Assembly: GCA_000761475.1 (NCBI GenBank)
Contig: JQNW01000001.1
Location: forward strand, 930,001 to 994,000
Source: Chromohalobacter israelensis
Lineage (GTDB): Bacteria; Pseudomonadota; Gammaproteobacteria; Pseudomonadales; Halomonadaceae
Direction of reading: 5' to 3'
DNA length: 64,000 nucleotides
The notes beneath the pieces were generated by a model. The model saw nothing but the letters and a program-made list of their open reading frames with translations. It did not search any database and was not told where the DNA came from. This document shows, one piece after another, positions 8,277 to 17,359 of the stretch (positions are counted from its first letter, which is position 1; each line of letters opens with the position of its first letter). The translations under genes and the position numbers were made by a program.

Positions 8277-9095
8277 TCAGCGTGAGGCGTGGGCCGGTTC
8301 GACATGGTACTCGCCGCTGACCAGGTCGAGCGCGGTCAAGGCACCGCCCCACACGCAGCCGGTGTCCAGCGCCAGGGCACGGACCCGCGCGCCGGGCGTC
8401 GCCCCCTGCAGCGCCGCCCAATGACCGAACACGATACGAGGATCATCGTCTCGCGCATAGGTGAACCAGGGCGCGAAACCTTCGGGAGCACTGTCCAGTC
8501 CTTCCTTGGCGGCAAAGTCGAGCGTGCCGTCGGCGGCGATGAAGCGCATGCGCGTGAAGGTATTGACGATCACCCGCAGGCGGTCGATCCCCTCCAGCTC
8601 GTCGGTCCAGCGGGCCGGCGAGTTGCCATACATCGCCGCCAGGAAGTCGCCCACCGCCTCGCCGCGCAACGCTTGCTCGACCTCGGCGGCATGCTCGGCC
8701 GCCTGCGTCACCGACCAGTGCGGCGGGAGCCCGGCATGGGTCATCACTGCGTCCAGCTCGTCATCGCGCACCAGCAAGGGCTGCCGACGCAACCAGTCGA
8801 GCAGCTCGTCGCGGTCGTCGGCCTCGAGGATCGGCGCCAGCGTATCGGAACGCTTCAGCGGGGCGCCGGCCCACGCCGCCGCCAGCAGGTGCAGGTCATG
8901 GTTGCCCAGTACCACGCGGGCGCTGTCCCCCAGCGCCTTGACCGCGCGCAAGCACGCCAGCGACCCCGGGCCGCGGTTGACCAGGTCGCCCACCAGCCAT
9001 AACCGATCACGGCGCGGCTCGAAGGCGATGCGTTCCAGCAAGGCCTCGAACTCCGCGTGGCATCCCTGCAAATCGCCGATGGCATACGTCGACAT
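8277..9095 (-). CDS. apaH: Symmetrical bis(5'-nucleosyl)-tetraphosphatase (Ap4A hydrolase)
   Basis: A 272-residue calcineurin-type phosphoesterase that hydrolyses Ap4A to two ADP, lowering a stress dinucleotide and removing Np4 caps from RNA. The metal-binding motifs are all present near the N-terminus: GDLQGC, GDLVNRGPGSL and GNHDLH; a later FGHWAALQG supplies a further metal-ligand histidine. Length matches E. coli ApaH (280). A strong AGGAGAG site precedes the ATG. It follows apaG with an 87-nt gap, as in the enterobacterial apaGH order. Confidence 0.93.
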   Translation of the reverse strand: MSTYAIGDLQGCHAEFEALLERIAFEPRRDRLWLVGDLVNRGPGSLACLRAVKALGDSARVVLGNHDLHLLAAAWAGAPLKRSDTLAPILEADDRDELLDWLRRQPLLVRDDELDAVMTHAGLPPHWSVTQAAEHAAEVEQALRGEAVGDFLAAMYGNSPARWTDELEGIDRLRVIVNTFTRMRFIAADGTLDFAAKEGLDSAPEGFAPWFTYARDDDPRIVFGHWAALQGATPGARVRALALDTGCVWGGALTALDLVSGEYHVEPAHASR

Positions 9096-9182
9096 AGTCT
9101 CTCCTGAACGGTCTTGGTGGCTGGAACAAGCCGAGGACTGCCCTTCATGCCTGGTGGCCTGCAGGCCCGGCCCCCTCCCCGA

Positions 9183-9566
9183 TCAATGCACCTGATTGGG
9201 GCCGGCGAGACGAAAGGCCGCGATGGGCACCTCGAAGGCGCGCTGTTCGGTGGTGTCCAGGCAGGTGTAGCTGCCTTCCATCACCCCGACCGGCCCATCG
9301 AGCACCGCCCGGCTGGTGTAGCGAAACTGCTGGCCGGGGCCGATCAAGGGCTGCTGTCCGATCACCCCCTTGCCACGCACTTCCTGCACCTTGCCGCTGC
9401 TCTGGGTGATCTTCCAGTGACGCGCCAGAAGCTGGATCGAATGCGCCGACCGGTTGTGCACGGTGATCGTGTAGCTGAACACGTAACGCTGGTCGCCGGG
9501 CGCGGACTCTCCCGCCTGGTATTCGGGTTCGACATGCACCTGGATGTGCTCGACGAGCTCGCTCAT
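9183..9566 (-). CDS. apaG: ApaG / CorD-like protein
   Basis: A 127-residue FN3/immunoglobulin-like beta-sandwich protein of the ApaG family. The pattern YVFSYTITVHNRS, LLARHWKIT, VRGKGVIGQQPLI and VMEGSYTC is diagnostic. The molecular role is unclear; mutants affect metal resistance (CorD) in Salmonella. The ATG overlaps the rsmA stop as ATGA, showing translational coupling within the lptD-surA-pdxA-rsmA-apaG-apaH operon. Confidence 0.93.
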   Translation of the reverse strand: MSELVEHIQVHVEPEYQAGESAPGDQRYVFSYTITVHNRSAHSIQLLARHWKITQSSGKVQEVRGKGVIGQQPLIGPGQQFRYTSRAVLDGPVGVMEGSYTCLDTTEQRAFEVPIAAFRLAGPNQVH

Positions 9567-10378
9567 GGTGCCGTCTCCGCCACATGGTTGGCGATACGTA
9601 CCAATTCCTCGACGCTGAGCGTCTGCGGACGACGGCCGGGATCGATGTCCAGCGCCGCCCAGGCCGTGTCGTCGAGGCGTGTCTTGAGGTTGTTGCGCAG
9701 CGTCTTGCGCCGCTGACCGAAGGCTTCGCGCACGATATCGCCGAACAGCGCCTCGTCGTGGGCCACGTGCGGCGGTTCGTCATGCGGTATCAGGCGCACG
9801 ATCGCCGATTCCACCTTGGGGCGCGGCGTGAAGGCTTCCGCAGGCACCACGAAAAGATTGTCCACGCGGCAATGATACTGCGTCATCACCGACAAGCGCC
9901 CCCAGGCCGCACTGCCCGGCGTCGCGGCCAGGCGCTCGACCACTTCCCGCTGCAGCATGAAGTGCATGTCGGCGATGGCACCACGCGCCGTCAGCAGGTG
10001 GAAGATCAGAGGCGTGGAAATGTTGTAGGGCAGGTTGCCGATGACCCGCAGAGGCTTGCCGGGCGTCTCGCCCTCCGCGGCCAGCGCCGCGAAATCGAAC
10101 TGCAGCGCATCCCCTTCGTGGATGACGAAGTCGGGGTAATTGAAGAACTGCACCCGCAGCCCGGGTATCAGGTCGCGATCGAGTTCGATGACTTCCAGTG
10201 CACCGACGGCGTCCAGCAACGGCTCGGTCAAGGCGCCCTGCCCCGGGCCGATCTCGATCAGCCGCTGGTCGGAACGCGGCGCGATGACGCGAACGATACG
10301 ATCGATCACGCCGGTGTCGCGCAAGAAATTCTGGCCGAAGCGTTTACGGGCCTGATGGGCCGGAGGGCGATTGGACAT
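9563..10378 (-). CDS. rsmA: 16S rRNA (A1518/A1519-N6)-dimethyltransferase
   Basis: KsgA/RsmA dimethylates two adjacent adenines in helix 45 of 16S rRNA, late in 30S assembly; its loss gives kasugamycin resistance. SAM-binding motif EIGPGQGALTEPLL and the catalytic NLPYNIST motif (N-L/I-P-Y) are present, together with the N-terminal RKRFGQNFL. The ATG at 10378 (MSNRPPAHQ) aligns with the E. coli start and follows an AAGGA; an ATG at 10411 directly after the pdxA stop would add 11 residues. The protein is 271 residues. It overlaps apaG by 4 nt. Confidence 0.93.
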   Translation of the reverse strand: MSNRPPAHQARKRFGQNFLRDTGVIDRIVRVIAPRSDQRLIEIGPGQGALTEPLLDAVGALEVIELDRDLIPGLRVQFFNYPDFVIHEGDALQFDFAALAAEGETPGKPLRVIGNLPYNISTPLIFHLLTARGAIADMHFMLQREVVERLAATPGSAAWGRLSVMTQYHCRVDNLFVVPAEAFTPRPKVESAIVRLIPHDEPPHVAHDEALFGDIVREAFGQRRKTLRNNLKTRLDDTAWAALDIDPGRRPQTLSVEELVRIANHVAETAP

Positions 10379-10411
10379 GGGCGTTGCGTGTTCCTTGAGG
10401 ATATCGGGCAT

Positions 10412-11431
10412 TCAGGGGCGAGACGTGCCACCACGGACCATGCGGACGGCGACATCGAGCGCCACGCGCAGGCTGCCGGCCTCGGCCCGGCCGCTTCCGG
10501 CCAGATCGAGCGCCGTGCCGTGATCCACGGAAGTGCGAATCAACGGCAAGCCCAGGGTCACGTTGGCGGCCTCGCCAAAACCGGCGTACTTCAGCACCGG
10601 CAGGCCCTGGTCGTGGTACATGGCCAACACCGCATCGGCATCGGCCAGATGGCGCGGCGTGAACAGGGTATCGGCGGGCAGGGGGCCGACGAGGTCCAGC
10701 CCCTCGCCGCGCATCGCCGCGAGTGTCGGCGCGATGATATCACGCTCCTCCACGCCCAGATGGCCATCTTCACCGGCATGCGGATTGAGACCGCAGACCA
10801 GGATGCGTGGCCGCGCGATGCCGAAGCGGCGCCGCAGGTCCGCCTCGAGGATCGTCAGCACGCGCCGCAGCCCGCCGGCGTCGATGGCGTCGGCCACCGC
10901 ACGCAAGGGCAGGTGCGTCGTGGCCAGCGCCACGCGCAATGCCGGTTCGGTGCGCTCGGTGGCCAGCAGCATGACCACCTCGTCGACATCGCAGGCATCG
11001 CGCAGATACTCGGTATGGCCGGTGAAGTCGGGATAGCCGCCTTCGATGATGGCCCCCTTGTGCAAGGGAGCAGTCACCATGGCATCGGCGCGCCCCTGGC
11101 GACACGCGGCGATGGCGACATCGAGCGTCTCGAGCACATAGCCAGCGTTGGCAGGATCGAGGCGCCCGGCCTCCACCGGTGCGCGCAGGGCCACGGGCCA
11201 CACCGGCAGCACCCCGTCGCGGGGGGCCGGCACCGTGTCGCCGCCGGCGAGCGTCACGATGCGTACGTCAAGCGCCAGGCGCGCGGCACGCGCGGCCAGC
11301 AATGCCGGATCGCCGACCGCCACGACACGTGCTTCGAGCGTCCCCCACGACGCGGCCAGGGCCAGCGTCAGATCCGGCCCGATCCCCGCGGGCTCCCCCG
11401 TGGTCAGGGCCAGTAGCGGGGAGGAGGCCAT
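10412..11431 (-). CDS. pdxA: 4-hydroxythreonine-4-phosphate dehydrogenase
   Basis: A 339-residue NAD-dependent, metal-requiring dehydrogenase of pyridoxal phosphate biosynthesis, acting just before PdxJ. The N-terminal LTTGEPAGIGPDL, the TGHTEYLRD histidine region, CGLNPHAGEDGHLG and MYHDQGLPVLKY motifs with metal-ligand histidines are all present. The ATG at 11431 overlaps the surA stop (TGATG), suggesting coupled translation; a GTG one codon upstream is an alternative. Placement between surA and rsmA is the conserved gammaproteobacterial order. Confidence 0.95.
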   Translation of the reverse strand: MASSPLLALTTGEPAGIGPDLTLALAASWGTLEARVVAVGDPALLAARAARLALDVRIVTLAGGDTVPAPRDGVLPVWPVALRAPVEAGRLDPANAGYVLETLDVAIAACRQGRADAMVTAPLHKGAIIEGGYPDFTGHTEYLRDACDVDEVVMLLATERTEPALRVALATTHLPLRAVADAIDAGGLRRVLTILEADLRRRFGIARPRILVCGLNPHAGEDGHLGVEERDIIAPTLAAMRGEGLDLVGPLPADTLFTPRHLADADAVLAMYHDQGLPVLKYAGFGEAANVTLGLPLIRTSVDHGTALDLAGSGRAEAGSLRVALDVAVRMVRGGTSRP

Positions 11432-12738
11432 CACTGGCGGCCGTCTTCCAGGCGGTTGTCGATATAGGCCCCGGAGCGGATTTCCTGCGTCCAGGCTTCC
11501 ATCTCGTCGCTCACCTTGCGCTGGAACAGCGTCTGACGAATCTGCTCGCGCTGCGCGTCGCGGGTCACGTCCTGACGACGCCGATCCTCGAGTTCGATCA
11601 CGTGGTACCCGAAGCGTGAACGTACCGGCTGCGACAGTTCACCGACATCCAGCGCTTTCACGGCATCCTCGAACGCCGGCACCATCTGGCCGGGACGCGT
11701 CCAGCCCAGCTCGCCGCCGTCGAGGGCGCTGCCATCGTCGTCGCTGTATTCCTGTGCCAGCGCGGCGAAACTCTCGCCATTGGCGATACGCTGACGTATG
11801 TCGCTGGCCAGCGCTTCGGCCTGCTGATCGTTGCGGTTCGGGTTGGTGCCGATCAGGATATGGCGCACGCGGTTCTCGGTGACCACGCGCTTCTGCTCGC
11901 CCTGCTGGCCACGCGTATCGATCAGCTTGACCAGATGGAAGCCGCTGGGGCTGCGAATGGGCTCACTGACCTCGCCGTTGGATAGCGTCGGCACCACGTC
12001 GGCGAACAGGCTGGGCAGCTGATCGCCACGCCGCCACCCGAGGTCGCCGCCCGACAGCGCCTGCTGGCCGTCGGACTCGGCCGTCGCGAGCTGCGCGAAG
12101 TTGGCGCCATTCTGCAACTGCCGATACAAGTCACGCACCTTGGCCTGTGCCTGCTCGACCTGCTCGGGCGTGGGCGACTCGGGCACCGAGACGAGAATGT
12201 GGGCGAGATGATACGCGGTATCGGCGGTCTCGCCTTGCTGATCGAGGTAACGTTCCACTTCGCGGTCGGTGACGTTGACGCGGCTCGCGACCTGGCTCTG
12301 CTGTACCTGACGCAACAGCATCTCGCGACGCACCTGCTCGCGCATCGAGGCCAGGGACATGCCATCTTCCTCGAGGGCATCGGCGAACTCGTCCATCGTC
12401 ATGCCGTTGTCCTCGGCGATACCCCGCACGGTCGCGTTGAGCTGGGTATCGTCGATGCTCAAGTTGGCGCGCTCGGCCATCTGCAGCTGAATCTGCTCGA
12501 GAATCATGCGGTCGAGCACCTGGCGTCGCAGATCCGCCTCGTTCGGCGCGGGAACGTTGCGGCTCGCCATTTGGCGGCGCACCTGCGTGACGCGATCCTC
12601 GAGCTGGCTCTGCATGATCGCATCCTTGTTGACGACCGCCACGATGCGGTCCAGCGGCTGGGGCTGCGCCGACGCCATCGATGGCGCCATCGCCACCAGC
12701 AGCATGAAGCCCAGAAAGGCGAACGATCTCAAGCGCAT
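11431..12738 (-). CDS. surA: Periplasmic chaperone / peptidyl-prolyl isomerase SurA
   Basis: A 435-residue periplasmic chaperone that escorts outer-membrane proteins such as LptD to the BAM complex. It has a signal peptide (residues 1-24, cleavage at ASA-QP), an N-terminal SurA domain (about 27-150) and two parvulin domains (about 175-275 and 285-390), the second ending with the FGYHVIELEDRR motif. Start is the single ATG with an AGAGGAC-like site. It lies directly downstream of lptD, its best-known client, with a 68-nt gap. Confidence 0.95.
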   Translation of the reverse strand: MRLRSFAFLGFMLLVAMAPSMASAQPQPLDRIVAVVNKDAIMQSQLEDRVTQVRRQMASRNVPAPNEADLRRQVLDRMILEQIQLQMAERANLSIDDTQLNATVRGIAEDNGMTMDEFADALEEDGMSLASMREQVRREMLLRQVQQSQVASRVNVTDREVERYLDQQGETADTAYHLAHILVSVPESPTPEQVEQAQAKVRDLYRQLQNGANFAQLATAESDGQQALSGGDLGWRRGDQLPSLFADVVPTLSNGEVSEPIRSPSGFHLVKLIDTRGQQGEQKRVVTENRVRHILIGTNPNRNDQQAEALASDIRQRIANGESFAALAQEYSDDDGSALDGGELGWTRPGQMVPAFEDAVKALDVGELSQPVRSRFGYHVIELEDRRRQDVTRDAQREQIRQTLFQRKVSDEMEAWTQEIRSGAYIDNRLEDGRQ

Positions 12739-12806
12739 GAAGTCCTCTCTACGTTACTGTCTTGTGGTCGGCGCGAGCACCGACGGTGAATACCTGCCAG
12801 CGTGGT

Positions 12807-15272
12807 TCAGAAGCGCGTCGCACGGTAGCCGGGAATCGCTTCCTCGAAGTAGGTGTCGGCTTCCTGGCCGACGCCACCCAGACCCTTGAACACGAAACGC
12901 AAGAATACGCCGCGGTCCGTATAGTCGTCATCGATGGTATAGGCGGTGTCGTTGTCCTCGATCCATTCACGCCAGACCAGCTGCACCGCCGAACAGCAGT
13001 CATTGAACTGCACCCCCGCCAGTTGCTCCATGGCACGGTCGTTGGTGTTGTCGTACAAGAAACGGCCGATCAGGTCCAGGCTCGGCGTCGCCTGGTAGGC
13101 GAAGGACACGTCGTAATCCTCGCGGTTGTAGCCCAGGCGATCCTCGGCATCATCCGCCGGCTCGAACCCTTCGAGTTGCCAACTGTAGCCAAGGTTCAAC
13201 ACATGCCCCGCGGGATCGTTGTATTGCAGGTACGCCGAGGCCTTTTCGGTCACGCTGCGGTCGGCATCGTAAAACCAGGCATAACGGCTACGCCAGCGTT
13301 CGCTGATCCGCCAGTCGAGCTGCGTGATCACCGGCGAACGATCCCGCGTGGCGTTGTACCAGTCCTGATAGTTGCGTTCCTTGTTCGGCAAGGTGTCCGG
13401 ATCGCCGTTCATGTCGATGTTGCGATCGGAGAAGTAGCTGCTCTGCCCCACCGACAGCGACAGGCGCTCGCGCCCGGTATCGTCTTCCAAGAAGCGTGTC
13501 GAGGCGCCGTAGGACAGCTTGTTGACATCTCCCAGACGATCGGCGCCGGTGAAGCGGTAAGGGGACCACAGCTGCCCCCAGGACACGGCCCGCTCGCTGG
13601 TATCGAAGTCGGGGAAATCGCTCTGGTCGCGCTCCGGCACATAGGCGTAATAAAGCCGTGGCTCCAGCGTCTGGCGCCAGTCGCTACCGAACAGCGAGGT
13701 ATCGCGCTCGAAGATCAATCCCGAATCCATCGAGAGGACCGGCGCCACCAGCGAGGGGTTCTCGTCGCGGTCGGTCTGCCGGTTGCCGTAATCGAGCTGG
13801 TAGCTCGACTGCCAGAGCTGCGCGCGCGGCTCGAGAAAGCCCCAACTGGGCTCGGCCCGCCATCCCAGGGCCGGCGTCAGATGCAAGCGCGACCCGTTGG
13901 CGGCCTCGCGCAGCGGAATGGTGCGCCGATTGCCGGTTTCCTCGTCCGTCCAGCGTCCCTGGCTGTCGACGCCGTGGAGATCGCGCCAGAAATAGGTCGC
14001 GTTGGAATTCCACTCCTGATAGAAGCCGCTGTCCTGGCGCCAGCGGGCATCGGCGCTCAGGCTCGGCAGGCGGTAGAACGGCTTGTCGTCCTCGTCGAGC
14101 GGGTAATCGAGTTTCTGGTAGCCCTGCGCGCGCGCGTCCAGTCGCCAGGTGTCGCCGCGATAGGTCGTACGTGCCAGGCGCAGCAGATGATCGGTATCCT
14201 GCTCGGCGAAATCGCGCCCGAAGTCATCGAAGTAACGGCCGTCGCTCGCCGCCCCGTAGGCCAGCTGATAGTCCAGGCGCGGCGAGAAACGCCCCGCATG
14301 GCGATAGTCGATGTACCAGCGCGACTCATCCTCGAAGGCATCGTCGGGATCGTTGGGGTTGTCGCTGGCGCCGCCCTTGTCGCTGGCCAGGTACGCCCCC
14401 TCGATGGTGCCCTGGTCGCTGCCGAACAGATAGCGGAATTCGCCGCCCAGCATGGTCCCATGCTCGCTCATCCAGCGCGGCGAGAGGGTGGCGTCGTAGT
14501 TGGGCGCCAGGTTGAGGTAATAAGGCTGGGTGTAATCCAGTCCATCGCCCGAGAAACCGAGCGTCGGCCACAGAAAACCGCTTTGCCGGCGGTCGTCGAT
14601 GGGAAAGCGCAGCCAGGGCCAGTAGAAGACCGGCACATCGCCCATTTCCAGGCGTGCGTGCGTGGCGGTACCGAACCCTTCGGCGCGATCCAGGGTCACG
14701 TCACTGCCCACCATGCGCCACAGGCGGTTCCCCGGTTCGCAGGTGGTGAAGCTGGCATCGTCGAGACGGTAGCGGCCATCCGGCAGACGCTGCAGCTCGA
14801 TCGCATCGCCGCGCACGCGTTGCTCGTGGATCACGTAGTGGGCGTTGTCGACTTGCGCGGCATCGCTGTCCAGCGCCATGCTCGCGTCACCGCCACGCAC
14901 CAGCAGGCCGGGATAGCGAACCGCCGTCGGGCCTTCGGCGAAGGCTCGATCGCGCTCCGCGTTGACCCGCACGCGAGGCGCCTCGAGCTGGGTATCGTCG
15001 CGGCGCAGCACCACCTCGCCGGCGAGCACGGTGGCGCCGCCATCGCCGTAGGCGGCGGTGGCGGAATCGGTGCGCACTTGCCGGGGCGTATCACCGGCGG
15101 ACAACCGATAGCCCGGTTCGACGTAACGTCCGCTGCACAGCGCGCCATTCGGCGCCTGGTCGCCCCAGGGTTGCCAATCGAGCTGCTGCGCGGGCAGGGG
15201 GGCGGGAGGCGCCGCGTGGGCAGCGCTCACCATCAAGCCTGAGAGGGCAGTCCAGAAGAGTCGCTTGCCCAT
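12807..15272 (-). CDS. lptD: LPS-assembly outer-membrane protein LptD
   Basis: An 821-residue outer-membrane barrel that inserts lipopolysaccharide into the outer leaflet with LptE. A signal peptide occupies residues 1-20 (AAHA-AP). An N-terminal periplasmic OstA/LptA-like jellyroll follows, then a long barrel rich in alternating aromatic strands ending in Phe (TRF). The four-cysteine pattern needed for the interdomain disulfides is kept: Cys46, a TTCEPGN cysteine near 155, and the adjacent pair in FNDCCSAVQ. An AGAGGACC site precedes the ATG. It heads the minus-strand cluster and is divergent from amgK. Confidence 0.95.
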   Translation of the reverse strand: MGKRLFWTALSGLMVSAAHAAPPAPLPAQQLDWQPWGDQAPNGALCSGRYVEPGYRLSAGDTPRQVRTDSATAAYGDGGATVLAGEVVLRRDDTQLEAPRVRVNAERDRAFAEGPTAVRYPGLLVRGGDASMALDSDAAQVDNAHYVIHEQRVRGDAIELQRLPDGRYRLDDASFTTCEPGNRLWRMVGSDVTLDRAEGFGTATHARLEMGDVPVFYWPWLRFPIDDRRQSGFLWPTLGFSGDGLDYTQPYYLNLAPNYDATLSPRWMSEHGTMLGGEFRYLFGSDQGTIEGAYLASDKGGASDNPNDPDDAFEDESRWYIDYRHAGRFSPRLDYQLAYGAASDGRYFDDFGRDFAEQDTDHLLRLARTTYRGDTWRLDARAQGYQKLDYPLDEDDKPFYRLPSLSADARWRQDSGFYQEWNSNATYFWRDLHGVDSQGRWTDEETGNRRTIPLREAANGSRLHLTPALGWRAEPSWGFLEPRAQLWQSSYQLDYGNRQTDRDENPSLVAPVLSMDSGLIFERDTSLFGSDWRQTLEPRLYYAYVPERDQSDFPDFDTSERAVSWGQLWSPYRFTGADRLGDVNKLSYGASTRFLEDDTGRERLSLSVGQSSYFSDRNIDMNGDPDTLPNKERNYQDWYNATRDRSPVITQLDWRISERWRSRYAWFYDADRSVTEKASAYLQYNDPAGHVLNLGYSWQLEGFEPADDAEDRLGYNREDYDVSFAYQATPSLDLIGRFLYDNTNDRAMEQLAGVQFNDCCSAVQLVWREWIEDNDTAYTIDDDYTDRGVFLRFVFKGLGGVGQEADTYFEEAIPGYRATRF

Positions 15273-15304
15273 GGTCCTCTGTGTCCTTGCCGAGTGGAAT
15301 CGGT

Positions 15305-15310
15305 ATTATA
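15305..15310 (-). promoter_or_regulatory. Perfect -10 hexamer upstream of lptD
   Basis: TATAAT on the minus strand lies 33 nt before the lptD ATG. No good -35 hexamer is seen at 16-18 bp, so this is a tentative promoter assignment. Confidence 0.4.
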
Positions 15311-15481
15311 CAGCCCCTGTCGCGTGCGTCTGCCTCGCGAAGGGCACGCGACACACGGAGATACCACGCGACGCCTCGATCGTCGACGCGATGCGACGAG
15401 GCGAAGGACGCGCCAGGGAGTCGACGCCCAGCATGCGGCGGCGAACCAGGCCCGTCAACACGCAACCCACGAGGAGCCCGC

Positions 15482-16516
15482 ATGAACGAGCGCGCGGAGA
15501 CCCTGCAACGCTGGGTCGCCCGGCAACACGACCTGCCCCTCGGCGACTGCCGACTGGAACAGGTCGCCGGCGACGCCAGCTTTCGCCATTACTACCGCCT
15601 GCACCTGCCCGACGGTACGCCGCGGGTGCTCATGGATGCACCGCCCGAACGCGAGAACAGCCGGGCCTTCGTGGACATCGCCCGCGACTGGCGCGCGGCC
15701 GCGCTCCCCGTTCCTGCCCTGCATGCGGTGGATCTCGCGGCGGGCTTCGTCGAACTCGAGGATCTCGGCGACGACGTCATGCATCAGCACCTGACCACCG
15801 AGGCCGCGGCCGACACCTGGTTTACGCGCGCCCTGGACCTGCTCGAACACGTGCAGCGCCAGGCGCCGAGTGCAGCATTGCCCGCCTACGATCGCGACCT
15901 GCTGGGGCGCGAGCTGGATCTGTTTCCCGACTGGTGCCTGTCGCGCCTGCTCGAGATCCCAGCGCCGCCTGAGTGGCCCGCGCTGCGCGAGGCGCTCATC
16001 GACAGCGCCCTCGCCCAGCCCAGGGTCGCCGTTCATCGCGACTTCGACGCCATGAACCTGATGGTGCGCGACGACACGCTGTGGTTGATCGATTTCCAGG
16101 ACGCCGTGCGCGGCCCTCTCAGCTACGATCTCGTCTCGCTGTTGCGCGGACGCTACCGGCTGTGGTCGCGCGAACGCATGGCCGCCTTCATCGAAACCTT
16201 TCATCGGCGGGCGGTGGCGGATGGTCGGCTGCCCGCCGACAGCGACATCGCCACCTTCACGCGTCAGGTGGAGGCCATGGGCGTCCAGCGCTCCCTCAAG
16301 GTGCTGGGCATCTTCTGCCGCCTGGCGCTGCGCGACGCCAAGCCACGTTACCTGGCGCGCCTGCCGCACTTCCTGGCCCACCTCCGCCACGGTCTCGAGG
16401 CAGTACCCGAGCATGCCGCTTTCCTCGCCTGGGTGGAGACGACCCTGACGCCGGCGCTGCAGCGCGCGCTCGAGCATCATGGCATCGCCCGGACGCGGGA
16501 GGAGAGCGCGTCATGA
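15482..16516 (+). CDS. amgK: N-acetylmuramate/N-acetylglucosamine kinase AmgK
   Basis: A 344-residue aminoglycoside-phosphotransferase-fold sugar kinase. In Pseudomonas, AmgK phosphorylates MurNAc and GlcNAc at C1 in the cell-wall recycling route that bypasses de novo UDP-MurNAc synthesis. The catalytic loop VAVHRDFDAMNLMV and the metal-binding IDFQDAVRGP are typical. The ATG at 15482 is chosen because GAGGAGCC precedes it and the upstream part of the open frame has no family similarity. The stop overlaps the murU start as ATGA, a pairing that strongly supports the assignment. Confidence 0.88.
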   Translation: MNERAETLQRWVARQHDLPLGDCRLEQVAGDASFRHYYRLHLPDGTPRVLMDAPPERENSRAFVDIARDWRAAALPVPALHAVDLAAGFVELEDLGDDVMHQHLTTEAAADTWFTRALDLLEHVQRQAPSAALPAYDRDLLGRELDLFPDWCLSRLLEIPAPPEWPALREALIDSALAQPRVAVHRDFDAMNLMVRDDTLWLIDFQDAVRGPLSYDLVSLLRGRYRLWSRERMAAFIETFHRRAVADGRLPADSDIATFTRQVEAMGVQRSLKVLGIFCRLALRDAKPRYLARLPHFLAHLRHGLEAVPEHAAFLAWVETTLTPALQRALEHHGIARTREESAS

Positions 16517-17181
16517 AGGCCATGATCCTCGCCGCCGGCCTCGGCACCCGCATGCGCCCCTTGACCGACCACTGCCCCAAGCCCTTGCTGACGGTGGCCG
16601 GCAAGCCACTGATCGTGCATCACCTGGAGCGCCTGGCGGCCGCCGGCATCACCGATATCGTGATCAACGTCAGCTATCGCGCCGACCAGATCGTCGAAGC
16701 ACTCGGCGACGGCCGGCGCTTCGGCGTATCCTTGACCTTCAGCCACGAGACCACGCCGCTGGAGACGGCCGGGGGCTTGCGACACGCCCTGCCCGCCCTG
16801 GGCGATGCGCCCTTTCTGCTGCTCAATGGCGACGTCTGGAGCGATATCGACCTGGCGACGCTTCCCCGCCTCGGCGACGATCTCGCCCACCTGATCCTGG
16901 TCGACAACCCCATGCACCATGCCCGAGGCGATTTCGCCCTGGACGAGAACGGTCGCGTGCGGCTCGATGGCGCTGCCTGCCTGACCTATGCGGGCCTGGC
17001 GATACTCGACCCCGCGCTGGTCGCCGGATTGCCGGACGACGTCCCGGCAAAGCTGGCGCCCTTGCTGCGCGAGGCCATCGTGGAAGACCGCGTGGGCGGC
17101 ACGCACCATCGCGGCGGCTGGGTGGATGTAGGCACGCCCGAGCGCCTCGCGACCCTGGACGAGCATCTGCGTGGCGTTTGA
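16513..17181 (+). CDS. murU: N-acetylmuramate-1-phosphate uridylyltransferase MurU
   Basis: A 222-residue sugar-1-phosphate nucleotidyltransferase that makes UDP-MurNAc from MurNAc-1-P and UTP. The signature MILAAGLGTRMRPLTD with KPLL, and LNGDVWSD for the metal site, are present. It overlaps amgK by 4 nt and together they form the anabolic recycling shunt linked to intrinsic fosfomycin tolerance in Pseudomonas. Generic relatives are annotated as mannose-1-P guanylyltransferases; gene context favours MurU. Confidence 0.87.
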   Translation: MKAMILAAGLGTRMRPLTDHCPKPLLTVAGKPLIVHHLERLAAAGITDIVINVSYRADQIVEALGDGRRFGVSLTFSHETTPLETAGGLRHALPALGDAPFLLLNGDVWSDIDLATLPRLGDDLAHLILVDNPMHHARGDFALDENGRVRLDGAACLTYAGLAILDPALVAGLPDDVPAKLAPLLREAIVEDRVGGTHHRGGWVDVGTPERLATLDEHLRGV

Positions 17182-17359
17182 TATCGTCGCGGAATGTCCC
17201 CACATTGGAGGACGCCCGTGACGCGCGGTCCGCGCCCGGACGCACCGCTTCCTGAAGCGCCCGCACAGACGCCACCTCTTGACGCCGCGCGCGGGCGCGG
17301 CACCCTGTAACGCCGCCCAACTCGGCGGCCCATGCACGACAGACGAGGACACCCAATCA

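Noticed and set aside
9584-11416. Long open frame on the plus strand opposite rsmA and pdxA
   Set aside because: It is the antisense shadow of two well-recognised genes in GC-rich DNA; its composition is unlike a protein and it has no motif.
12762-15242. 826-codon plus-strand open frame opposite lptD
   Set aside because: LptD on the minus strand is unambiguous, with signal peptide and cysteine pattern; the opposite frame is a GC-rich artefact.
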